Assembly: GCA_012517965.1 (NCBI GenBank)
Contig: JAAYTZ010000113.1
Location: 1-64,000, forward strand
Length of the DNA: 64,000 nt
Reading direction: 5' to 3'
DNA from: Propionibacterium sp.
GTDB taxonomy: Bacteria > Actinomycetota > Actinomycetes > Propionibacteriales > Propionibacteriaceae
Of this stretch, positions 56,646 through 64,000 are shown one piece after another; the stretch's first letter is position 1; each line of letters opens with the position of its first letter. Both the position numbers and the translations under genes were made by a program. The notes beneath the pieces were generated by a model that had not been told where the DNA came from, ran no database searches, and saw only the letters and a list, made by a program, of their open reading frames with translations.

Positions 56646-56668
56646 GGTGCCGGTCGCTCGCCGGCACC
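56646..56668 (+). terminator. Terminator hairpin after recX
   Basis: GGTGCCGG and CCGGCACC form a perfect 8-bp stem with a seven-base loop 55 bases past the recX stop and just before the rny -10-like TACGAT. Confidence 0.55.
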
Positions 56669-56699
56669 GCCTACGATGACAGGGCGCGAGGAGGTGAGG

Positions 56700-58322
56700 G
56701 TGAGCACGGAGATCCTGATGACGGCCGCGTTGGCCCTGCTCGCCGTCCTCGTCCTGGTCGCGCTGATCTTCATCGTGCGCATGACGAAACTGATGACCCG
56801 CTGGCGCCGCCCGCTGGAGCCCCGGCCGGAGGCGTCCGGGAAGAGGCAGGCGGCCCTGGAGAAGGCGAGCCTCGAGAAGGCGCGCGCCGAGGTCGACACC
56901 ATCCGGCTGGAGGCGGAGCGACTCCGCATCCAGGCCAGCGAGGTGCTGGCCGTCCAGAACGAGGTGATCGCCCGGCAGAAGGACGAGCTGGACCAGCGCG
57001 CCGAGGAGCTGGCGCGCCGGGAGGCGGAACTCACCCGGTCGCGCCGGTCGGCCGACGAGCACGAGGGGGAGTTGGTCCGCCAGCAGGACGAGGTACTGCA
57101 GCGGCTGTCCGCCCTGGCCCGGCGGGAGGCCGAGGTCGAGCGACGCTCCGCCGAGCTGGCGGGGGCGGAGGCGAGGGCCCAGGCAACCCTCGAGCGCATC
57201 TCGGGCATGCGGCTGGAGGAAGCCAAGGCAGCCCTGATGAGCCGCGTCGAGCACGAGGCTCGACTGGCGGCGGCGACATTGGCCCGCGAGATCGAGGACG
57301 ACGCCCGCGCGGCGGCGGAGGGCCGCGCCCGGGCGATCATCGTGGAGTCGATCCAGCGCCTCGCGTCCCAGCAGACCACCGAGTCGGTCATCAGCACCGT
57401 GCCGCTGCCCAGCGAGGAGATCAAGGGTCGCATCATCGGACGCGAGGGACGCAACATCCGGGCGTTCGAGCAGACGACCGGGGTGAACGTGATGATCGAC
57501 GACACCCCGGAGACGGTGCTCCTGTCGTGCTTCGACCCCGTCCGGCGCGAGACCGCGCGTATCACCCTGCAGGAGCTCGTGCGCGACGGCCGCATCCATC
57601 CCGCCCGCATCGAGGAGGCCTACGAACGCGCCCTGGCGACCGTCGAGGAGCGGTGTCTGCGGGCGGGTCAGGACGCCCTCGTCGAGATGAGGATCACCGA
57701 CCTGGCGCCCGCGCTCGTGCCCATCGTCGGCGCGCTGCAGTACCGCACCTCGTACGGTCAGAACGTCCTGAGGCACCTGGTCGAGTGCGGCCACGTCGCC
57801 GGCCTGATGGCCGCCGAGCTGGGCCTCGACGTGGAGGTCTGCCGCCGGGCCGCCTTCCTGCACGACATCGGCAAGGCGCTCACCCACGAGGTCGAGGGCT
57901 CGCACGCCAAGGTCGGCGCCGACCTGGCCCGCCGACACGGAGAGCATCCCGACATCGTTCACGCCATCGAGGCCCACCACAACGAGGTCGAGCCGCGCAC
58001 CGTCGAGGCCGTCTTGACCCAGGCGGCCGACGCGATCTCGGGTGCTCGGCCGGGCGCCCGGCGGGAGAGCCTGGAGGCGTACGTCCAGCGGCTGGACCGC
58101 CTGGAGAAGATCGCCGCCGAGCACCCGGGAGTCGACCGGGTGTTCGCGATGCAGGCGGGTCGGGAGATCCGCGTCATGGTGAGCCCCGACGCCGTCTCGG
58201 ACGCCGAGGCGCAGGTCGTCGCCCGCGAGATCGCCAAGCAGGTGGAGTCGGAGCTGACCTATCCGGGCACGATCCGCATCACGGTCGTCCGGGAGTCGCG
58301 CGCCACCGAACTCGCCCGCTGA
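56700..58322 (+). CDS. rny: Ribonuclease Y
   Basis: A 540-residue membrane-tethered endoribonuclease for mRNA turnover. One N-terminal membrane helix, a long coiled coil (about residues 45-200), a KH domain (IKGRIIGREGRNIRAFEQ) and an HD domain (FLHDIGKALTHE) are in order. GTG 56700 is preferred over ATG 56676: GAGGAGG lies just upstream, and the earlier ATG overlaps a TACGAT -10-like box. It follows recX and is convergent with the glutamine-synthetase-family gene. Confidence 0.95.
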   Translation: MSTEILMTAALALLAVLVLVALIFIVRMTKLMTRWRRPLEPRPEASGKRQAALEKASLEKARAEVDTIRLEAERLRIQASEVLAVQNEVIARQKDELDQRAEELARREAELTRSRRSADEHEGELVRQQDEVLQRLSALARREAEVERRSAELAGAEARAQATLERISGMRLEEAKAALMSRVEHEARLAAATLAREIEDDARAAAEGRARAIIVESIQRLASQQTTESVISTVPLPSEEIKGRIIGREGRNIRAFEQTTGVNVMIDDTPETVLLSCFDPVRRETARITLQELVRDGRIHPARIEEAYERALATVEERCLRAGQDALVEMRITDLAPALVPIVGALQYRTSYGQNVLRHLVECGHVAGLMAAELGLDVEVCRRAAFLHDIGKALTHEVEGSHAKVGADLARRHGEHPDIVHAIEAHHNEVEPRTVEAVLTQAADAISGARPGARRESLEAYVQRLDRLEKIAAEHPGVDRVFAMQAGREIRVMVSPDAVSDAEAQVVAREIAKQVESELTYPGTIRITVVRESRATELAR

Positions 58323-58364
58323 CGCGGCGCCGGGAGCACCAGCCCCCGGCGGCCACCGCCCGGC

Positions 58365-59858
58365 TCAGCCGATGTGGAAGTACCGGCGCACCAACTCGTC
58401 GAGCAGGTCCTTGCGCTCCAGCAGTTGCAGGCGCAGGTCCTGGTCTCCGTAGCTCATCAGTCGCGCGGCCCAGGAGTCGATGAGCCCGGGCGGGAACACT
58501 CCGTCCTTCTCGTAGCTCGCGCGCTGCTCCAGCAGCCGCAGGGCGGATTCGTAGCAGGAGGCCGGCAACTGGTCGAGGTGGGGCATCTGGCCGGCGTCGC
58601 CCGAGACGTACCGCTGCTCGGCGTACTCGAGCATGCCGGGGGTGGTGAGGCCCTCGCGGGCCGCCACTGCGATGCCGGCCAGCAGGAGATGGATGTTGGC
58701 CGAACCGTCGGGGCTGCGCAGTTCCACGGTCTGGGCGTCGTTCGGCAGGTCGCCGACCTCGCCCTCCTGCGGGTTGGCGTCGCGGAACATGGACCCGTCG
58801 AGGTTCTGCCAGCCGAGCGGAACCCGCACCAGCGTCGACCGGTTGCGGTCGCCCCAGCAGATGGCGGTGGGCGCTTCCTGGTGCGGGACGAGTCGGAGGA
58901 AGGAGGTGGGCACGGTGTTCCCGAAGGCCGTCAGGGACGCCGCGTGCGACAGGTACCCGCCGATCACCTTCCGGGCCTCCTCGGTGAGGCCCTGGCCCTG
59001 GGAGAACACGTTCGTGGTGCCCTGCATCAGCCGGGTGTGGAAGTGCATGCCCGAACCGGCCTGGCCGACGACGATCTTCGGCGAGAAGCTCACCTCGAGC
59101 TTGTACTTGTAGGCGACCTGGCGCACGACCCACTTGGCGAGGGCCATCTGGTCGGCCGCCTCGTTCACCGGGGTGGGCAGGAACTCGATCTCGTGCTGCA
59201 CGTGCTGCTGGCCGTTGGCCACGAAGTTGCCGACCTCGGCGTGCGCGTACTTCAGTGCGCAGCCCATCTCGGCCAGGTGGTAGAGCGTCTCCTGGCGGAT
59301 CTCCCCCCACTTGGAGAAGGGGGGCGCCTCGTGGTAGCCGCGCTGCTCGACGACGGGGTACAGCGGTTCGGCCGGGCTGAACAGGTAGTACTCCAGTTCG
59401 CCGAGCGCCTCCAGTGTGTAACCGGTGGCCGCGGTCAGCGACGCCTGCGCCTTGCGCAGGATGTGCTCCGGGGCGCTGGCCAGCGGCTGGCCGGTGACGT
59501 CGTAGAACGAGCAGAGCAGGTCGAGGGAGGGGGTGTCGCCGAACGGATTGATGAACGCGGTGCGGAAGCGCGGCACGACGTAGAGGTCGGAGGACGTGGC
59601 GTCCACGAACGTGAACAGCGAGGAGCCGTCGACGCGTTCGCCCATCGTGAGCACCCGGTCGAGTTGCGCCTTCGACTGGATGACGAAGTTCAGCATCTTC
59701 AGGCGGCCGTCGCCGCCGAGGTAGCGCAGGTTCAGCAGGCGGATGTCGTGGTCCTCGATGTAGGCCATGATGTCGGCCTTCGTGAACTCCTCTGCGGGCT
59801 TGCCGAGGGCCCGCACCAGTTGGTTCGGGTTGAGTGCGACAACATCGGTTGCGATCAC
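58365..59858 (-). CDS. Glutamine synthetase family protein, atypical
   Basis: A 497-residue protein with a beta-grasp domain (DGSSLFTFVDATSSDLYVVPRF) and a catalytic barrel: GSGMHFHTRL, RNRSTLVRVP and VELRSPDGSANIHLLLAG correspond to type I GS metal- and substrate-binding segments. The adenylylation-site loop of classical GlnA (NLPPEE-type with its tyrosine) is not found near the end, so it is probably not adenylylated. The divergence leaves open another gamma-glutamyl ligase role. GTG 59858 follows AAGGAGG. It is divergent from miaB. Confidence 0.82.
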   Translation of the reverse strand: MIATDVVALNPNQLVRALGKPAEEFTKADIMAYIEDHDIRLLNLRYLGGDGRLKMLNFVIQSKAQLDRVLTMGERVDGSSLFTFVDATSSDLYVVPRFRTAFINPFGDTPSLDLLCSFYDVTGQPLASAPEHILRKAQASLTAATGYTLEALGELEYYLFSPAEPLYPVVEQRGYHEAPPFSKWGEIRQETLYHLAEMGCALKYAHAEVGNFVANGQQHVQHEIEFLPTPVNEAADQMALAKWVVRQVAYKYKLEVSFSPKIVVGQAGSGMHFHTRLMQGTTNVFSQGQGLTEEARKVIGGYLSHAASLTAFGNTVPTSFLRLVPHQEAPTAICWGDRNRSTLVRVPLGWQNLDGSMFRDANPQEGEVGDLPNDAQTVELRSPDGSANIHLLLAGIAVAAREGLTTPGMLEYAEQRYVSGDAGQMPHLDQLPASCYESALRLLEQRASYEKDGVFPPGLIDSWAARLMSYGDQDLRLQLLERKDLLDELVRRYFHIG

Positions 59859-59961
59859 CGGGTCCTCCTTGAGACGGTTCTCGCCATCTTGTCATCCCGG
59901 AGCGGCGCGGTCGCGCGCCTTCCCGGCCCGTGAGCGGGTTGGCCGCCGGGGGCGTCCGGGT

Positions 59962-59967
59962 TACCCT
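59962..59967 (+). promoter_or_regulatory. Near-leaderless -10 box of miaB
   Basis: TACCCT places +1 at 59974, four bases before the miaB ATG; no Shine-Dalgarno is present. Confidence 0.45.
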
Positions 59968-59977
59968 TGCCGCCGTT

Positions 59978-61444
59978 ATGACGACGATCGCCGAACCGCG
60001 CAGCTACCAGGTCATCACCTACGGCTGCCAGATGAACGTCCACGACTCCGAGCGCATCGCCGGGCTGCTCGAGGCCGCGGGCTACGTGCGTGCGCCCGAA
60101 GGCGTCCAGGCCGACGTCGTCGTGTTCAACACCTGTGCGGTCAGGGAGAACGCCGACAACCGGCTCTACGGCAACCTGGGCCACCTGCGCCCGGTCAAGC
60201 TCGCCCACCCCGGCCTGCAGATCGCCGTCGGTGGCTGCATGGCCCAGAAGGACAAGGACATCGTGCTCGCCCGCGCCCCGTGGGTGGACGTGGTGTTCGG
60301 CACCCACAACATCGGCTCTCTGCCCGTGCTGCTGGAGCGGGCGCGCAGCCTGGCCGCGTCCCAGATCGAGATCGAGGAGGCGCTCACCCGCTTCCCGTCG
60401 ACCTTGCCGACCCGCCGGGAGGCCGCCCACGCGGGCTGGGTGTCGATCAGCGTGGGCTGCAACAACACCTGCACCTACTGCATCGTGCCCGCCCTGCGGG
60501 GCCGGGAGGTCGACCGGCGTCCCGGCGACGTGCTGGCCGAGATCCAGCTCCTGGTCGACGAGGGAGTCCAGGAGGTGACCCTGCTGGGCCAGAACGTGAA
60601 CACGTACGGGGTCGAGTTCGGCGACCGGGAGGCGTTCTCCAAGCTGCTGCGCGCCTGCGGGCGCATCGACGGGCTCGAGCGCGTCCGGTTCACCTCGCCG
60701 CACCCGGCCGCCTTCACCGACGACGTGATCGCCGCGATGGCCGAGACCCCCAACGTGATGCCCAGCCTCCACATGCCGCTGCAGTCGGGTTCCGACCGCG
60801 TGCTGAGCGCGATGAGGCGCAGCTATCGGGCCGACCGGTTCCTCGGCATCATCGAGCGGGTCCGTGCGGCCATCCCGGACGCCGCGATCACCACCGACAT
60901 CATCGTCGGTTTCCCCGGCGAGACCGAGGCCGACTTCGCCGAGACGCTGCGGGTCGTCGAGGCGTCCAGATTCGCCGCCGCCTTCACGTTCCAGTACTCG
61001 ATCCGGCCCGGCACGCCCGCCGCGACCATGCCCGACCAGGTGCCCAAGCAGGTGGTTCAGGAGCGCTACGAGCGTCTGGTCGACCTGGTCGGCGAGATCG
61101 CCTGGGCCGAGAACCGCACGTTCGAGGGGCGGACCGTCGAGGTGCTGTTCGCCGCCGGCGAGGGCCGCAAGGACGCCGCCACGAACCGCCTCTCCGGGCG
61201 GGCGCGCGACAACCGCCTCGTGCACGTGGCGATCCCCGAGGGCGCCGAGCGGCCGCGTCCGGGCGACCTCGCCGACGTCGAGATCACCTACGCGGCCCCG
61301 CACCACCTCAACGCGGACGCCGGCCCGACCAACCTGCGCCGGACCCGGGGCGGCGACGCCTGGGCCGCCCAGCAGGCGGCCGCGGCCGAGCCGGACGCCC
61401 CGCGACCCGCCGCGGTGCGCCTCGGCCTGCCGACGCGGACCTGA
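59978..61444 (+). CDS. miaB: tRNA-2-methylthio-N6-dimethylallyladenosine synthase
   Basis: A 488-residue radical-SAM methylthiotransferase acting on i6A37 tRNA, downstream of Mia[33 protein letters not shown] and GGCMAQKD form the N-terminal cluster domain; the radical-SAM motif is [13 protein letters not shown]; a TRAM domain ends the enzyme at about residue 440, followed by an Ala/Pro-rich tail. ATG 59978 is chosen over earlier track starts because of the near-leaderless promoter. miaA follows after 30 bases. Confidence 0.96.
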   Translation: MTTIAEPRSYQVITYGCQMNVHDSERIAGLLEAAGYVRAPEGVQADVVVFNTCAVRENADNRLYGNLGHLRPVKLAHPGLQIAVGGCMAQKDKDIVLARAPWVDVVFGTHNIGSLPVLLERARSLAASQIEIEEALTRFPSTLPTRREAAHAGWVSISVGCNNTCTYCIVPALRGREVDRRPGDVLAEIQLLVDEGVQEVTLLGQNVNTYGVEFGDREAFSKLLRACGRIDGLERVRFTSPHPAAFTDDVIAAMAETPNVMPSLHMPLQSGSDRVLSAMRRSYRADRFLGIIERVRAAIPDAAITTDIIVGFPGETEADFAETLRVVEASRFAAAFTFQYSIRPGTPAATMPDQVPKQVVQERYERLVDLVGEIAWAENRTFEGRTVEVLFAAGEGRKDAATNRLSGRARDNRLVHVAIPEGAERPRPGDLADVEITYAAPHHLNADAGPTNLRRTRGGDAWAAQQAAAAEPDAPRPAAVRLGLPTRT

Positions 61445-61461
61445 GCGGCTCCGCCGTCGGG

Positions 61462-61467
61462 GACAAT
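61462..61467 (+). promoter_or_regulatory. Leaderless -10 box of miaA
   Basis: GACAAT places +1 at 61474, one base before the miaA ATG; no Shine-Dalgarno is present. Confidence 0.55.
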
Positions 61468-61474
61468 CGACGCC

Positions 61475-62395
61475 ATGACCCTGCCGATCCTCGCCCTGCA
61501 CGGCCCCACCGCCAGCGGCAAGTCGACCCTCGCGGTCGACGTCGCGCTGGCGCTGGGCGCGCTCGGGCGTCCGGCGGAGGTCGTCAACGCCGACTCGATG
61601 CTCGTGTATCGGGGCATGGACATCGGCACCGCCAAGCCGACCGAGGCCGAGCGGCGCGGCGTCCGGCACCACCTGATCGATCTGCTCGAGGTGACCGAGA
61701 CGGCCTCGGTGGCCGACCTGCAGCGGCTGGCCCGCGCGGCGATCGCCGACTGCCACGCGCGCGGCGTCGTCCCGATCGTGGTGGGCGGGTCGGCGCTGTA
61801 CATGCGGGCGATCCTCGACGAGTTCGAGTTCCCGGGCACCGATCCCGCGGTGCGGGCCCACTGGGAGGCCGAACTGGCCCGCCTCGGTGCGGAGGCGTTG
61901 CACGGCGTCCTGGCCGCCCGGGCCCCGGACGCCGCCGCGGACATCCTGCCCGGCAACGGCCGCCGCATCGTCCGGGCGCTGGAGATCCTCGACCTGGGCG
62001 CCCCCCTGACGCCCACACTGCCCGCGTGGACCTACGCGCTGCCCGGCGTCCGCTCCTGGGGGCTGGAGCTGCCGCGCGCGGTGCTGGACGCCCGCATCGA
62101 GGCCCGCGTCGGCCAGATGTGGGCCCAGGGCTTCGTCGACGAGGTGCGGGGCCTGCTGCCGCGGGGCCTCGAGCGGGGCCGGACCGCGCCGCTGGCCCTG
62201 GGCTACCGGCAGATCCTGCAGTTCCTGCGCGGTGAGATCAGCGAGGCCGAGGCTCGCGAGGCCACCGTCCGGGGCACCCGGAGGTTCGCCCGCAAACAGC
62301 TCGGCTGGTTCCGGCGGGACGCCCGGATCACCTGGCGGCCCGCCGGGAGTCGGGACCTGGCGGCCGAGATCGCCGCGGAGGCCGTCGAAGGCTGA
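61475..62395 (+). CDS. miaA: tRNA dimethylallyltransferase
   Basis: A 306-residue P-loop enzyme that prenylates A37 of tRNAs reading UNN codons, the substrate step for MiaB. P-loop GPTASGKST, NADSMLVYRGMDIGTAKPT, VVGGSALYMRAI and ALGYRQILQFLRGE are conserved. It has its own GACAAT leaderless promoter although it also lies just after miaB. It ends four bases from the convergent antitoxin-like gene. Confidence 0.96.
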   Translation: MTLPILALHGPTASGKSTLAVDVALALGALGRPAEVVNADSMLVYRGMDIGTAKPTEAERRGVRHHLIDLLEVTETASVADLQRLARAAIADCHARGVVPIVVGGSALYMRAILDEFEFPGTDPAVRAHWEAELARLGAEALHGVLAARAPDAAADILPGNGRRIVRALEILDLGAPLTPTLPAWTYALPGVRSWGLELPRAVLDARIEARVGQMWAQGFVDEVRGLLPRGLERGRTAPLALGYRQILQFLRGEISEAEAREATVRGTRRFARKQLGWFRRDARITWRPAGSRDLAAEIAAEAVEG

Positions 62396-62398
62396 GGC

Positions 62399-62971
62399 TC
62401 AGGCCGTCGGCGCGCCGCCGCCCGGCTGCCGGAGGGCCTTGTCGAGCCGCTCCTTCGCGCTGGCCTGCAGGTGGTCGATGCGTTCGGCGTACCGGCCGCC
62501 GGTCTGCGCGTCCACGAAGTCGCCGACCTTGTCGACCAGCCCGGTCAGGTTCTCCTTGTGCTCGGCCGCGAACGTCCGCAGCCGGACGATCGCCGCGTCG
62601 AGTTCGGCCTTCGCGGTCTGGGCCGATGCCGCGAACGCATGCTCGGCCTGGCCGGGGGGTTGCTTCCAGGACGGAGCGGCAGTCTGCTCGTCGTCGAGGC
62701 TGAACGGGTCGGCGGCGGGGGCGTCCGGGGCCGGGGGCGCGGCCGGCGCCGGGGCGCCCAGGCTGTCGACCTGGCGGCGGGCGAAGTCCTGGGCCTTGTC
62801 GATCTTGTCGGCGAAGCGGCCGCCGGTCTGCTTGTCGATGAAGTCGCCGAGCCGGTCGATGGCGCCGGTGAGCTCGGCGGAGTGGCCGGCGGCGTAGCCG
62901 CGCAGGCGCTCGAGGGCGGCCTTCGCCTCGCTGACGACGTCCCGGGAGCCGGGGGTCGGGTTCTCGGTCAT
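62399..62971 (-). CDS. Tandem MT0933/Rv0909-like antitoxin-domain protein
   Basis: A 190-residue protein with two copies of a short helical motif: HSAELTGAIDRLGDFIDKQTGGRFADKIDKAQ (about residues 29-60) and HKENLTGLVDKVGDFVDAQTGGRYAERIDHLQ (about 137-168), joined by an Ala/Pro linker. The motif matches the MT0933-type antitoxin family; single-copy relatives are about 60-75 residues. No toxin gene is adjacent, so an antitoxin role is doubtful. AGGAGG lies six bases before the ATG. Confidence 0.8.
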   Translation of the reverse strand: MTENPTPGSRDVVSEAKAALERLRGYAAGHSAELTGAIDRLGDFIDKQTGGRFADKIDKAQDFARRQVDSLGAPAPAAPPAPDAPAADPFSLDDEQTAAPSWKQPPGQAEHAFAASAQTAKAELDAAIVRLRTFAAEHKENLTGLVDKVGDFVDAQTGGRYAERIDHLQASAKERLDKALRQPGGGAPTA

Positions 62972-62983
62972 GGGGATCCTCCT

Positions 62984-63008
62984 GTCGCGTGGCGTCCGTC
63001 GCGTGGCG
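62984..63008. repeat. Short direct repeat upstream of the double-antitoxin gene
   Basis: GTCGCGTGGCG occurs twice (62984-62994 and 62998-63008), 14 bases apart, in the region between the antitoxin-like gene and dapF. It may be regulatory or chance. Confidence 0.3.
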
Positions 63009-63073
63009 GGGCGCCGCTGTCCCCATCGTGCCGAGGCGGTTGCGCCCAGCCAAGGGCCTTCGGGTGGCTGTGG

Positions 63074-63079
63074 GAGAAT
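63074..63079 (+). promoter_or_regulatory. Leaderless -10 box of dapF
   Basis: GAGAAT places +1 at 63086, one base before the dapF ATG; no Shine-Dalgarno is present. Confidence 0.5.
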
Positions 63080-63086
63080 CGTGCCC

Positions 63087-63938
63087 ATGCCACGCGCGCT
63101 GTCTTTCGCCAAGGGCCATGGGACGCTGAACGACTTCGTCATCCTGACCGACCCCGACGGCGCCCACGACCCCACGCCGGCCGAGGTGCGTTTCCTGTGC
63201 GACCGCCGCGCCGGGGTGGGCGGCGACGGCATCCTGCGGGTCGTCCGCGCGCGGCACATCGCCGGCTGGACCGGCGACCCGGACGCCTGGTTCATGGACT
63301 ACCGGAACGCCGACGGGTCGCTGTCGGAGATGTGCGGCAACGGCGTCCGGGTGTTCCTGCTGTTCCTCAAACACGCCGGCCTGGTGCCCGCCGACACCGA
63401 CACCCTGGAGATCGGCACCCGCGCCGGCGTCCGCACCGGCACCTACCTGCCCGACGGCGAACTGCGCATCTGGATGGGGCGGCCCCAGGTGGACGCCCCC
63501 GGCGTCCGCGTCGCGATCGGCGAGGAGGGTTGGCTGGCCCGGGCGGTGGACGTCGGGAACCCGCACGCCGTGTCGATCCTGGACGCCGACGACTCCCTGG
63601 CCGCCCTGGACCTGACCACGCGGCCCGCCTGGACGCCGGCGGAGCGGTTCCCGCAGCAGGCGAATCTGGAGTTCGTCGAACTCCTGGGCGGCGACGAGGT
63701 GCGCATGCGGGTGTTCGAGCGCGGGGTGGGGGAGACGTTCTCGTGCGGCACCGGCACGGTGGCGGCGGCGTCCGCGGTGGCCGCGGCGCAGGGGCGTCCC
63801 GAGGGATCGTGGACCGTGCACGTTCCCGGCGGCACGCTCCGCGTCGACCTGACCGGCGGCGACGCCTACCTGACCGGGCCCGCCGTCATCGTCTACGAGG
63901 GCACCATCGAGATCCCGGACCTGGAGGACCATGCCTGA
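63087..63938 (+). CDS. dapF: Diaminopimelate epimerase
   Basis: A 283-residue PLP-independent racemase converting LL- to meso-diaminopimelate for lysine and peptidoglycan. The two catalytic cysteines are in SEMCGNGVR and FSCGTGTVAAA. VGNPHAVSI and FERGVGET are conserved. ATG 63087 is leaderless by promoter geometry. The miaA-dapF order with hflX following is common in actinobacteria. Its end overlaps the next start by eight bases. Confidence 0.96.
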   Translation: MPRALSFAKGHGTLNDFVILTDPDGAHDPTPAEVRFLCDRRAGVGGDGILRVVRARHIAGWTGDPDAWFMDYRNADGSLSEMCGNGVRVFLLFLKHAGLVPADTDTLEIGTRAGVRTGTYLPDGELRIWMGRPQVDAPGVRVAIGEEGWLARAVDVGNPHAVSILDADDSLAALDLTTRPAWTPAERFPQQANLEFVELLGGDEVRMRVFERGVGETFSCGTGTVAAASAVAAAQGRPEGSWTVHVPGGTLRVDLTGGDAYLTGPAVIVYEGTIEIPDLEDHA

Positions 63939-64000
63939 GCACGACCCGACCGACCCGTTCGACGCCGAGTGGGCCGACCCCGAGGGGGACGTCGACGGCG
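63931..64000 (+). CDS. Start of the next gene, probably GTPase HflX (partial)
   Basis: ATG 63931 overlaps the dapF end and is preceded by GGAGG. The 23 visible residues (MPEHDPTDPFDAEWADP) are an acidic N-terminal region without a diagnostic motif. The HflX call rests only on the usual gene order after dapF and is cut by the window edge. Confidence 0.45.
   Translation, partial: MPEHDPTDPFDAEWADPEGDVDG

Overview
The window is about 72% GC by eye, densely packed, and reads as chromosome of an actinobacterium. The evidence is actinobacterial families and gene order: the pgsA-cinA-clgR-DUF3046-recA-recX-rny and miaB-miaA-dapF-(hflX) blocks, ftsK, a MarP-type protease, DUF1707, an ERCC4-Lsr2 protein, an IclR regulator divergent to leuCD, an actinobacterial LexA box and many leaderless genes. 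A Propionibacteriales-like organism is my impression, not something I can prove. No insertion sequence, phage, CRISPR array or rRNA was seen.

Layout. 0-4.4 kb: PPDK regulatory protein, UDP-galactopyranose mutase with a coupled GT2 glycosyltransferase, and a DMT transporter. 4.5-7 kb: hybrid cluster protein (hcp) divergent from a Crp/Fnr regulator. 7.1-19.7 kb: DUF3352 protein, MarP-like membrane serine protease, DUF1846 protein, GH13 glucosidase, M24 peptidase, tail-anchored protein, thiol peroxidase, DUF2892 protein, citramalate synthase, DUF1707 protein. 19.7-23.3 kb: thymidine phosphorylase, FAH-family hydrolase, CPBP protease, tRNA-Gln(CTG), tRNA-Glu(CTC). 23.4-27.3 kb: hutU-hutI-hutG for histidine degradation, with a one-base frameshift in hutU. 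27.5-35 kb: an accessory block of three peptidase-family proteins without signal peptides (subtilisin, a gluzincin-like protein, a 998-residue M4 protein) with a phosphoglycerate-mutase-family gene and a remnant-like gap. 35-36.7 kb: metY behind a long leader carrying a 26-codon leaderless ORF with Cys-Cys-Cys. 36.8-45.3 kb: ERCC4-Lsr2 nuclease, nitronate monooxygenase with tandem operators, rhomboid-like protein, IclR regulator, leuCD, ddl, thiL. 45.4-64 kb: ftsK, deaminase, lipoprotein hydrolase, aminotransferase, rimO, pgsA, cinA, clgR, recA, recX, rny, a glutamine-synthetase-family protein, miaB, miaA, a double antitoxin-like protein, dapF and the start of the next gene.

How parts work together. 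cimA and leuCD serve branched-chain amino acid synthesis; metY with its putative cysteine attenuator serves sulfur assimilation; the tpx/DUF2892 intergenic region carries a CsoR/CstR-type operator, hinting at copper or reactive-sulfur control; hcp and its divergent Fnr-like regulator form a probable nitrosative-stress pair; recA has a LexA box. A regular architecture recurs: a NANNNT -10 hexamer placed so that the start codon is at or one base after the predicted +1, with no Shine-Dalgarno sequence.

The strongest leads are the Cys-rich leader ORF before metY, the CsoR/CstR box, the dyad centred at -41.5 of the putative hcp promoter, the peptidase block, and the hutU frameshift.
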